Shown here in pieces: positions 1 to 5,270 of a DNA stretch of 20,975 nucleotides. Under the pieces are notes generated by a model. The model did no database searches. It was not told the DNA's origin and saw only the letters and a program-made list of their open reading frames with translations. The stretch covers positions 1-20,975 of the forward strand of contig CAZNPZ010000049.1 of the NCBI GenBank assembly GCA_964575255.1, given 5' to 3'. Source of the stretch: JAEZHK01 sp964575255 (GTDB lineage: Bacteria > Bacillota > Clostridia > Christensenellales > Aristaeellaceae). Position numbers and translations under genes: made by a program. Positions within the stretch are counted from its first letter, which is position 1; each line of letters opens with the position of its first letter.

Positions 1-361
1 CCGGAAATCCCGCAGGATTTCAGGCCCGCGAAGTCCTTCCTTCCGCGTTGAAAAGGCGCGAAGCGGATTTTCAACGCCTATTAAGCGGGCCGCCCTAAAA
101 TCCCGCAGGATTTCAGGCCCGCGCAGTCCTTCCTTCCGCGTTGAAAAGGCGCGAAGCGGATTTTCAACGCCTATTAAGCGGGCCGCCCGGAAAATCCCGC
201 AGGATTTCAGGCCCGCGAAGTCCTTCCTTCCGCCTTGAAAAGACGCGAAGCGGATTTTCAACGCCTATTAAGCGGGCCGCCCGGAAATACCGCGGGATTT
301 CAGGCCCGCGCAGTTCCTTCCTGAACGCGAAGAATAGACGCGAAGCGGATTTTCTTCGCAA
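1..361. repeat. Tandem array of four 93-94 base palindromic units
   Basis: The word TCCCGC (or its variant TACCGC) recurs at 8, 101, 195 and 288, giving periods of 93, 94 and 93. Each unit holds a small hairpin (GAAATCC, loop CGCA, GGATTTC; 4-21 in unit 1). This is followed by an enclosing pair GGCCCGC / GCGGGCC (23-29 with 85-91) around an inner hairpin with 10-base arms GCGTTGAAAA / TTTTCAACGC (45-54 with 68-77). Inside that is a CGC-GAA-GCG mini-stem. Unit 2 repeats this at 138-147 / 161-170. Unit 3 has one arm mismatch (232-241 / 255-264). Unit 4 is degenerate and uses a different arm pair, GCGAAGAA / TTCTTCGC (327-334 / 352-359). The array starts at the window edge and probably continues to the left. 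It ends 11 bases before the xth ribosome binding site. No gene is supported inside it. Confidence 0.9.
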
Positions 362-382
362 ATGAAGCGCAAGGAGGCCTCC

Positions 383-1135
383 ATGCGGCTGGTATCCTGG
401 AACGTCAACGGCATCCGCGCCTGCGCGGGCAAAGGGTTCACGGAAAGCGTCCTGAAGCTGGACGCGGACGTGATCTGTTTGCAGGAAGTCAAGGCGAGGG
501 AGGAGCAGGTCGGAATCATCCTCCCCGGCTACGACCGGATCGTAAGCAGCGCCGATAAGCCCGGCTACTCCGGCACGGCGGTATTTTCGCGCGTCCCCCA
601 CGGCGCGCCGCGCTTTGGCATGGGCGTCGATCCGCACGACCACGAGGGGCGGCTGATTACGCTGGACATGGGGGATTTCACGCTGGTCAACTGCTACACG
701 CCCAATGCGCAGCGGGGGCTGACGCGGCTTGACTATCGCATGACGTGGGAGGACGACTTCCGCAATTACCTCAGCGCGCTGGACGCGGATAAGCCGGTCG
801 TACTGTGCGGCGACCTCAACGTCGCCCATCAGGAGATCGACATCAAGAACGCAAAGTCCAACCACGGCAGCGCGGGCTTTACCGACGAGGAGCGCGAGAA
901 GTTTACGCTGCTATTGCAAAGCGGGTTCGTGGACAGCTTCCGCCATCTCTACCCCGATCGGAAGGACGCCTACACCTGGTGGAGCTACTTCGGAAACGCG
1001 CGCGCCTCCAACACCGGCTGGCGCATCGATTATTTCGTGATTTCGCAGAGACTGAAGGATTCCATTCTGGACGCGGCGATCCATCCGGACATCTTCGGCT
1101 CTGACCATTGCCCCGTATCGCTTCACTTGCGTTGA
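383..1135 (+). CDS. xth: Exodeoxyribonuclease III (AP endonuclease, ExoIII family)
   Basis: A 250-residue protein of the EEP (exonuclease-endonuclease-phosphatase) fold, the usual length for bacterial ExoIII. Such enzymes cut DNA 5' of abasic sites and remove 3' blocking groups in base excision repair, in the cytoplasm. Family motifs are all visible: NVNGIRA at 7-13 (metal-site Asn7), LQEVK at 33-37 (metal ligand Glu35), YTPNAQRG with Tyr105, GDLNVAH with Asp144 and Asn146, WRIDYF with Asp216, and GSDHCPV with Asp241-His242 at the C terminus. ATG 383 is preferred because AAGGAGG lies at 371-377, five bases upstream. The in-frame ATG at 362 lies upstream of this site and has none of its own. 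The gene stands alone between two palindrome-rich stretches, and its TGA stop forms part of a stem. No promoter could be identified, because the upstream 360 bases are repeats. Confidence 0.95.
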   Translation: MRLVSWNVNGIRACAGKGFTESVLKLDADVICLQEVKAREEQVGIILPGYDRIVSSADKPGYSGTAVFSRVPHGAPRFGMGVDPHDHEGRLITLDMGDFTLVNCYTPNAQRGLTRLDYRMTWEDDFRNYLSALDADKPVVLCGDLNVAHQEIDIKNAKSNHGSAGFTDEEREKFTLLLQSGFVDSFRHLYPDRKDAYTWWSYFGNARASNTGWRIDYFVISQRLKDSILDAAIHPDIFGSDHCPVSLHLR

Positions 1136-1254
1136 TAATCTGCTTCGCATCTTTTCAACGCGGCAGATGAAATCCGCTTCGCGGCTTTCATCTGCGGAAG
1201 GACGAAAAAGGTAGCTTCGGAAGCCTGAAAACCTACGGTTTTCGGTCCGCTTCC
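1129..1254. repeat. Cluster of three hairpins at the 3' end of xth
   Basis: Three successive stem-loops. (a) GCGTTGA 1129-1135 pairs with TCAACGC 1155-1161 and contains TGC-TTC-GCA inside; the left arm includes the xth stop codon. (b) GCAGATGAAA 1163-1172 pairs with TTTCATCTGC 1186-1195, with an inner CCGC-TTC-GCGG stem. (c) GAAAACC 1227-1233 pairs with GGTTTTC 1237-1243, flanked by an outer pair GGAAGC 1219-1224 / GCTTCC 1249-1254. Stems (a) and (b) share the TTC-triloop core of the 1-361 array. None has a T-tract, so these look like REP-type palindromes rather than standard terminators, though they could protect mRNA 3' ends. Confidence 0.8.
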
Positions 1255-1266
1255 TGACCGAAGGTA

Positions 1267-1334
1267 GTGTTCGGCCCACCAGTGTTCGGCACTGGTGGGC
1301 CGAACACGTTCCCGGCGACATGCGCGCCGGGAAC
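1267..1334. repeat. Two adjacent perfect inverted repeats
   Basis: The first has perfect 18-base arms, 1267-1284 and 1290-1307, starting GTGTTCGGCC and ending GGCCGAACAC, around a 5-base TTCGG loop. The second follows without a gap: GTTCCCGGCG 1308-1317 pairs with CGCCGGGAAC 1325-1334 around a 7-base loop. No T-tract follows, and both are palindromic enough to act on either strand. Their role is unknown. Confidence 0.85.
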
Positions 1335-1430
1335 ATGGAAGCAAAACGGAAGAACGCGCCACGAGTGTCGCCGGGGACGATGGAAGCAGAACGGAAGAAC
1401 GAGGCGCGCGTGCCGCCGGGAATGATGGAA
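1335..1430. repeat. 45-base tandem repeat (two copies plus start of a third)
   Basis: ATGGAAGC begins at 1335 and 1380, and ATGGAAC at 1425, giving an exact period of 45 bases. The copies share ACGGAAGAACG and a GCCGGG-type end and differ at several positions. The period is a multiple of three, so both strands stay open through it, but no ribosome binding site or known protein supports translation. From 1431 to 1560 nothing recognisable is seen apart from an AT-richer patch around 1500-1535 that may hold the ytfI promoter. Confidence 0.7.
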
Positions 1431-1560
1431 CACAATGGAGTTGCTGTGGTCTACGATACGCCGACAGCAGAGATCGGGTTTTATCCATCCACATACGGCA
1501 TCATCAATTCTCTTCCAGCTAATTTGCATATTTTACCGGTGGGCGGCGCAGGATACGCCC

Positions 1561-2049
1561 ATGATCGTGTATCTGTGGACGGCGTTTCTGATGGTGTTTT
1601 ACGCGTCCAATGTGCCGCTGACGCTCGCCGTCGATGTGGACACCGCGCGCGAGCAGCCGGTAAAGGTGGGCGTTGGCGTCTTCGTGCGGCCGAAAACGCT
1701 GCGCGCGCCCAAGAGCCACAAAGGAAAGACGCGCATCCCCGGCATCCCGCGCGCCACCGCGACGCGCGAACTCTTCTATTTAGTCCGGCACGTTCGTTTT
1801 CATGGCGAAGCCGTACTTTGCGCCGGAGACGCCGCGCTGACCGCGATCCTGTCCGGCGCCATGATGGCGCTTACGCTGGGGCACGTACGCGTCGCACCGG
1901 ACTTTTCTGACGAGAAGCCGCGCCTGTGCTTTTCCGGGATGTTGTCGCTTAAACCGGGGCATATTATGGGCGTCGCGCTCGTTTGGGCGCGGGAAGAAAT
2001 TTCCGGGAGGATCAATACATGGAGAAGCACGCGATCGAAAGCATCATGA
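1561..2049 (+). CDS. ytfI: DUF2953 family protein (YtfI-like)
   Basis: A 162-residue protein with a hydrophobic N terminus (about residues 1-20) that could be a membrane anchor. Basic and aromatic residues follow, and then GDAALTAILSGAMMAL around 89-104, which resembles the conserved GDA-containing stretch of DUF2953 proteins. Function is unknown. In Bacillus and many Clostridia a DUF2953 gene lies directly upstream of ytfJ, and this arrangement is the main support for the call. ATG 1561 is chosen because MIVYLWTAFLM gives a sensible membrane start; translation further upstream would run into repeat-derived sequence. The ribosome binding site is weak (GCAGGA about 8-10 bases upstream). The 3' end overlaps the ytfJ start by 31 bases, which suggests translational coupling. 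It is shorter than many members of the family. Confidence 0.7.
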   Translation: MIVYLWTAFLMVFYASNVPLTLAVDVDTAREQPVKVGVGVFVRPKTLRAPKSHKGKTRIPGIPRATATRELFYLVRHVRFHGEAVLCAGDAALTAILSGAMMALTLGHVRVAPDFSDEKPRLCFSGMLSLKPGHIMGVALVWAREEISGRINTWRSTRSKAS

Positions 2050-2522
2050 ACGCCACGATGGAAAACATCCGCGATATGGTGGACGTCAACACCGTCGTCG
2101 GCGAGCCGGTCACCGCCAGCGACGGTACGACGATCATTCCCATCTCGCGCGTCAGCTTCGGGTTTGTGGCCGGCGGCGGCGATTATGAACTGTCAGGCAA
2201 GAAGCACCAGTCCCAGAACGGCAGCGGGCAGAACGGCCAGAACGGCCAAGGCGGACAGGGCGGCCAAAGTCAGGGCGGCCAGCAGGGCAGCTTGCCGTTC
2301 GCCGGCGGCGCGGGCGCGGGCGTTTCGGTGACGCCGGTGGGGTTCCTCGTGGTGAGCAGCGATCAGGTGCGGCTGCTCCCGGCGCAGCCCTACGCGCCGC
2401 TGGACCGCATCATCGAGCTGGCTCCGCAGATTTTGAACGACTGCAAGAAGTGGATGCACAAGAAAAGCCAGTCCGCCTCCAGCCCACAGGCGCAGACGCC
2501 GCCGACCGGACAGCTGGACTGA
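2019..2522 (+). CDS. ytfJ: Sporulation protein YtfJ / GerW family
   Basis: A 167-residue GerW-family protein. In Bacillus subtilis the homologue is made in the forespore and is needed for normal germination. Family features visible: VVGEPVTASDGTTIIPISRVSFGFVAGGGDYE at 27-57, then LPFAGGAGAGVSVTPVGFLVVSSDQVRLLP at 92-121. Between the two halves is a low-complexity linker of Gln, Asn, Gly and Ser (about 64-91) that is richer in Gln/Gly than usual for the family. The tail (148-167) is Ser/Pro/Gln-rich. ATG 2019 is chosen because GGGAGG sits at 2005-2010, 8 bases upstream; the in-frame ATG at 1983 lacks this. Its presence argues for a spore-forming or ancestrally spore-forming host. Confidence 0.92.
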   Translation: MEKHAIESIMNATMENIRDMVDVNTVVGEPVTASDGTTIIPISRVSFGFVAGGGDYELSGKKHQSQNGSGQNGQNGQGGQGGQSQGGQQGSLPFAGGAGAGVSVTPVGFLVVSSDQVRLLPAQPYAPLDRIIELAPQILNDCKKWMHKKSQSASSPQAQTPPTGQLD

Positions 2523-2546
2523 TGATCTTCTCCGGGGATCACACCC

Positions 2547-2601
2547 AAGGCTGTCGCGCCGAACGTTTGATTTTCACTCAGACGCGGCCCGACAGCTTTT
2601 T
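2547..2601 (+). terminator. Probable Rho-independent terminator of ytfIJ
   Basis: GCTGTCG at 2550-2556 pairs with CGACAGC at 2590-2596. The stem continues inward with GCCG 2558-2561 / CGGC 2585-2588 after a one-base mismatch, and outward with AA/TT pairs. A TTTTT run follows at 2597-2601. The loop is long (about 23 bases), which lowers confidence, but the position 25 bases after the ytfJ stop and before the fucU promoter fits. Confidence 0.55.
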
Positions 2602-2636
2602 AGAATCCCCTGCATGCGAGTTTTCACGCGCTCAAC

Positions 2637-2665
2637 TTGCGCGGCTTTTACGCCCATGCTATAAT
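2637..2665 (+). promoter_or_regulatory. Sigma-A promoter with extended -10 (fucU)
   Basis: TTGCGC (-35, 2637-2642), a 17-base spacer, then TATAAT (-10, 2660-2665). A TG at 2657-2658 one base before the -10 makes it an extended -10 element. Transcription should begin near 2672, giving a leader of about 28 bases before the fucU start. Confidence 0.8.
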
Positions 2666-2699
2666 GTGGCAAGCAATCTATGAAAAGGATGTGTCACAT

Positions 2700-3125
2700 A
2701 TGCTAAAAGGCATTTCTCCGGTGCTCTCCCCCGAACTTCTGAAAATCCTGATGGAAATGGGCCACGGCGACGAACTGGTGATCGGCGACGGCAATTTCCC
2801 GGCGGCGTCGATGGCGCAGCGGCTGGTTCGGCTGGACGGGCACGGCGTTCCCGCGATTCTGGACGCGATCATGCAGCTGTTCCCGCTGGACACCTACGTC
2901 GATAAACCGGTGGGTCTGATGCAGGTGGTTCCCGGCGACGACGCCGTGCCGGTGATCTGGGACGAGTACAAGCGCATCATCAATAAGTACGAGGGCGAGG
3001 TTCACATCGAGGAGGTCGAGCGCTTCGCGTTCTATGACCGCGCGCGTAAGGCCTATTGCTGCGTCGCCACCGGCGAACGGGCGCTGTACGCGAACATCAT
3101 CCTGAAAAAGGGAGTCGTCATTTAA
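2700..3125 (+). CDS. fucU: RbsD/FucU family sugar mutarotase (FucU-like)
   Basis: A 141-residue protein, the standard length for FucU. The family interconverts anomers of L-fucose (FucU) or D-ribose (RbsD), speeding sugar entry into catabolism. The N terminus MLKGISPVLSPELLKILMEMGHGDELVIGDGNFPA carries the family GHGDE and NFPA motifs with the conserved His. The C terminus ends YANIILKKGV, typical of FucU rather than RbsD. ATG 2700 follows an AAAGGATG site by about 9 bases. The gene has its own strong promoter and no sugar kinase, isomerase or transporter next to it, so the natural sugar cannot be inferred from context. A hairpin starts directly after its TAA stop. Confidence 0.9.
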   Translation: MLKGISPVLSPELLKILMEMGHGDELVIGDGNFPAASMAQRLVRLDGHGVPAILDAIMQLFPLDTYVDKPVGLMQVVPGDDAVPVIWDEYKRIINKYEGEVHIEEVERFAFYDRARKAYCCVATGERALYANIILKKGVVI

Positions 3126-3299
3126 CCGGCTTCGCCGGGCGGAGAAAATCTGCTTCGCAGCTTTCCTCCGCGCTTGGAACGGCACATGCCCTGTTCGCTT
3201 CGCTCACAGTCGGGCATGTGCTTGAAAGCGGTATAGGCAACCTGCGGTCGTACATGCCGCCCTCCGGTTGCCTTTAAGGAATCGGGGCTTCGGCCCCGA
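3126..3299. repeat. Run of five hairpins downstream of fucU
   Basis: In order: CCGGC-TTC-GCCGG at 3126-3138, touching the fucU stop. GCGGAG 3139-3144 with CTCCGC 3166-3171, with inner AAA/TTT and CTGC-TTC-GCAG pairs. GCACATGCCC 3182-3191 with GGGCATGTGC 3212-3221, its loop holding CGCTTCGC. AGGCAACC 3235-3242 with GGTTGCCT 3266-3273. TCGGGGC 3282-3288 with GCCCCGA 3293-3299, closed by a C-TTCG-G tetraloop. The second shares the TTC-triloop core with the 1-361 array. The last may terminate fucU transcription but lacks a T-tract. From 3300 to 3465 I see no gene or recognisable RNA, only a weak CCCC/GGGG pairing at 3301-3327. Confidence 0.8.
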
Positions 3300-3492
3300 A
3301 CCCCAAAGAAGAACATTCGGGGTGGATTTGGGGACGTTGTGGCTGAGCCGGGATTGGAATCAGAGATCAAGAAATGTTCAGTTTACCGGAGGTATGCGTG
3401 TTGCGAAGGCCGGAGGACGGGATGCGTCAAGCGCCCGGCGCTGGGTATATTCATAGGGAGCGCCGGTGCGGCGCGCGAAAACGGGTGGGCGC

Positions 3493-4314
3493 ATGGTGAT
3501 TCGCTATCAGGGCACCGGCGCGTACGAGGGAATTCCGGCGCTGTTCTGCCCCTGCGAGACTTGCCAGGCCGCCCGCGAGGCGGGCGGGCGCGAGATTCGC
3601 TCCCGGTCCGGCGCGCTGGTGGACGGGGTTCTGAAGCTGGACTTCCCGCCCGACTCCTTCTGGCAAATGATCCGGGACGACCTGGACTTTTCAAAGCTTC
3701 AGGCTGTGCTGATCACCCACACCCACACCGACCATTACGCCGTCTGGGATTTGATGACCCGTCTGCCCCACTACGCGAACCTCGGCGACGCGCCGCCGCT
3801 CGCGATCGTCGGAAACGAGAAGTGCGGGGAACTTTTGCAGGCGGAGATGGTCAAGAAGCATGAGCCGGACGGCGGCGGACGGCTGATGTTCCTCCGCGCG
3901 AAGCCCTTTATCCCGCTGAAGCTGGGCGCGTACACGGTGACCGCGGTGCGTGCCAACCACAAGCCCAGCGAAGAGGCGCTCAATTACGTGGTGGAAAAGG
4001 GCGAAAGAAAGCTGCTCTACGCCCACGACACCGGGGAGTTCCTGCCGGAGACGCTGGAGTTCCTGTCCGGGACGGCGCTCGACTTCGTGTCGATGGACCT
4101 GACCAGCGGCTTAAGCGACACCGGCGACCACCACATGGGTCTGCCCAACTGCCGCCGGATGCGGGACAGGCTCATTGAATCCGGCGCGGCCAGGCCGGGC
4201 GCGGTCTTCGCGCTCAGCCACGTATCCCACAACAGCCATGTCAGCCACGCGCAGCTTGTAAAAGAGGTCGAAGGCTTTCTCGTAGCCCACGACGGCATGG
4301 AAATCATCATCTAA
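3493..4314 (+). CDS. PhnP-like metallo-beta-lactamase-fold hydrolase
   Basis: A 273-residue MBL-fold protein whose start, YQGTGAYEGIPALFCPC, matches the GTG..EGIP.LFCPC opening of PhnP-type phosphodiesterases. The Cys-rich CPCETC (19-24) is the expected structural metal site. The metal-binding HTHTDH is at 76-81 (His76, His78, Asp80, His81), with His156 in ANHKP, Asp179 in YAHDTG, and a C-terminal SHVSHNSHVSH at 242-252. PhnP cleaves cyclic ribose phosphates in phosphonate use, but no phn gene is present here, so the substrate is open. ATG 3493 fits the family start; a GTG at 3466 with AGGGAG five bases upstream would add nine residues and is a real alternative. It is followed after 18 bases by the DUF1858 gene, probably as one transcript. 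Confidence 0.82.
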   Translation: MVIRYQGTGAYEGIPALFCPCETCQAAREAGGREIRSRSGALVDGVLKLDFPPDSFWQMIRDDLDFSKLQAVLITHTHTDHYAVWDLMTRLPHYANLGDAPPLAIVGNEKCGELLQAEMVKKHEPDGGGRLMFLRAKPFIPLKLGAYTVTAVRANHKPSEEALNYVVEKGERKLLYAHDTGEFLPETLEFLSGTALDFVSMDLTSGLSDTGDHHMGLPNCRRMRDRLIESGAARPGAVFALSHVSHNSHVSHAQLVKEVEGFLVAHDGMEIII

Positions 4315-4332
4315 ACCACAGGAGGAATCACT

Positions 4333-4536
4333 ATGGTCACCAAGGAAATGTCCATCGGCGAAGTGCTTCGCCTCGACCGCAACACCGCCCCGATCTTCAT
4401 GCAGTACGGCATGCACTGCCTGGGCTGCCCCCACGCCACCGCGGAGAGCATCGAACAGGCCGGCATGGTGCACGGCGTGGACGTCGATCAGCTTGTCACG
4501 GATCTCAACGCATTCCTGGATCAGAAGGCGAAGTAA
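4333..4536 (+). CDS. DUF1858 domain protein, CxxC redox-disulfide type
   Basis: A 67-residue protein made of one DUF1858 domain (the type described as hybrid-cluster-protein-associated redox disulfide domain). It shows MSIGEVL near the start, an APIFMQYGMHCLGCPHA segment with the Cys29-x-x-Cys32 pair, ESIEQAGMVHGVD, and a final helix. The two cysteines could form a reversible disulfide or bind a metal; the biochemical role of the family is unclear. AGGAGG at 4320-4325 is seven bases before ATG 4333. It sits 18 bases after the MBL-fold gene, which suggests cotranscription. No hybrid cluster protein gene is in the window. Confidence 0.88.
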   Translation: MVTKEMSIGEVLRLDRNTAPIFMQYGMHCLGCPHATAESIEQAGMVHGVDVDQLVTDLNAFLDQKAK

Positions 4537-4575
4537 TTCTTGAACCGCGCCCAACGAACGCGCATCTTTTGTTGC

Positions 4576-4597
4576 CGCCCCCGGTGAAACGGGGGCG
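4576..4597. terminator. GC-rich hairpin, possible terminator
   Basis: CGCCCCCG 4576-4583 pairs with CGGGGGCG 4590-4597 around a GTGAAA loop, 39 bases after the DUF1858 stop. There is no T-run after it on + and only CAACAAAAG on the other strand, so intrinsic termination is uncertain. Confidence 0.4.
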
Positions 4598-4629
4598 ACA
4601 TGTCCATGCGTCGGCCGGGGTTTCAGGAG

Positions 4630-4735
4630 TTATCCACAGCGCCGACCTTCATCGATTCGACAGGAGAGCGAAAACCGCGCGCGATCAACGCTTTTCCACA
4701 GAAAACTGCGCGAAACCTGTGGAAAATGTGGATAA
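4630..4735. promoter_or_regulatory. Cluster of four DnaA-box-like 9-mers in mirror order
   Basis: TTATCCACA at 4630-4638 (+), TTTTCCACA at 4692-4700 (+), TGTGGAAAA at 4718-4726 (TTTTCCACA on -), and TGTGGATAA at 4727-4735 (TTATCCACA on -). The outer two match the DnaA box consensus exactly; the inner two differ from it by one base. Order and orientation are mirror-symmetric: outer type, inner type, inner type, outer type. The last box ends 30 bases before the ferritin-like start codon, so the cluster lies in that gene's promoter or leader region. No AT-rich unwinding stretch and no dnaA or dnaN is nearby, so a replication origin is unlikely. Confidence 0.65.
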
Positions 4736-4765
4736 CCCCGCGCGTCAGTCAAGGGGGATTTGCCG

Positions 4766-5257
4766 ATGGAAAACCATTCGTTCAGCGATCTGGAAGGGCT
4801 GCGAATCGCCGTGGAAATGGAAAAACGCGGCGTCGAATTCTACCACCGCGCGGCGCGGCTGACCTCGTCCGACCAGATGACCCAAATGCTTCAGGAACTG
4901 GCGGTGGAGGAAGAAGGCCATCAGCGCGATTTCGCGAAGCTGATGCAAGACCAGTGCGAAAACCGCGCCGTGGACGCCTCGATCTGCTACGCCGCTGAGA
5001 CCAGCGCCTACCTGTCGGCGGTGGCGGCGGATCTGGTGTTCACCGGAGGTCTGATGGAAGTGGGACGCAGGGGCGGCTTTGACAGCCTGCCCGCGATTCT
5101 GTCCACCGCCATCGAATCCGAGAAGAACTCGATCCTGTTCTATTCCGAATTGAAGGAACTGACGGGCGACCCGGCCTCGCGCGAGGCGTTCGCAAGCATC
5201 ATATCTCAGGAAAAGGCGCACCTGGCCAAACTGCAACAGCAGTTAAACGCCTGCTGA
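4766..5257 (+). CDS. Ferritin-like (rubrerythrin-type) diiron domain protein
   Basis: A 163-residue, mostly helical protein with the ferritin-like four-helix pattern. Helix 1 carries AVEMEKRGVEFYHRAA (Glu18-Glu24 region), helix 2 ends EEEGHQRDF with an ExxH pair (Glu49, His52), helix 3 has AIESEKNSILFY (Glu117-Glu119), and helix 4 has SQEKAHLAKL with a second ExxH (Glu149, His152). These supply the usual diiron ligands. There is no C-terminal rubredoxin CxxC domain, so it is not a full rubrerythrin. A role in peroxide or iron handling is inferred from the family. ATG 4766 follows AAGGGGG (4751-4757) by eight bases; the TTG at 4760 is less likely. It ends 13 bases before the mutase gene. The DnaA-box cluster lies just upstream. 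Confidence 0.85.
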   Translation: MENHSFSDLEGLRIAVEMEKRGVEFYHRAARLTSSDQMTQMLQELAVEEEGHQRDFAKLMQDQCENRAVDASICYAAETSAYLSAVAADLVFTGGLMEVGRRGGFDSLPAILSTAIESEKNSILFYSELKELTGDPASREAFASIISQEKAHLAKLQQQLNAC

Positions 5258-5270
5258 AGGAGGGGCTTCA

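Noticed and set aside
1..361. CRISPR array
   Set aside because: The 93-94 base period has no repeat/spacer alternation: the whole unit is repeated with few changes.
164..865. Long minus-strand open frame antisense to the array and xth
   Set aside because: It is the complement of repeat units and the clear xth gene, has no ribosome binding site and no recognisable domain; GC-rich codon bias opens antisense frames.
911..1435. Minus-strand frame with repeated peptides over the 45-base repeats
   Set aside because: The peptide repeats follow from the DNA repeat and palindromes, and it runs antisense into xth. No start signal supports it.
1490..1540. Possible sporulation sigma (F/G) promoter before ytfI
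   Set aside because: A CATATTT-like -10 is visible around 1527 but no matching -35 at the right distance; too weak to list.
1435..1560. Longer ytfI with an upstream ATG at 1435
   Set aside because: The added residues derive from sequence beside the tandem repeat and do not resemble a membrane-protein N terminus; the ATG at 1561 gives a normal hydrophobic start.
3300..3465. Possible riboswitch or small gene before the MBL-fold hydrolase
   Set aside because: No known riboswitch core could be matched by eye and short frames here lack start signals or homology; a covariance-model scan would be needed.
4630..4735. Replication origin
   Set aside because: Despite four DnaA boxes there is no AT-rich unwinding region and none of the usual neighbours (dnaA, dnaN, rpmH) is present.
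4600..4998. Open frame through the DnaA-box region into the ferritin-like gene
   Set aside because: It covers the regulatory region and then reads the ferritin-like gene in the wrong frame; no domain is recognisable.
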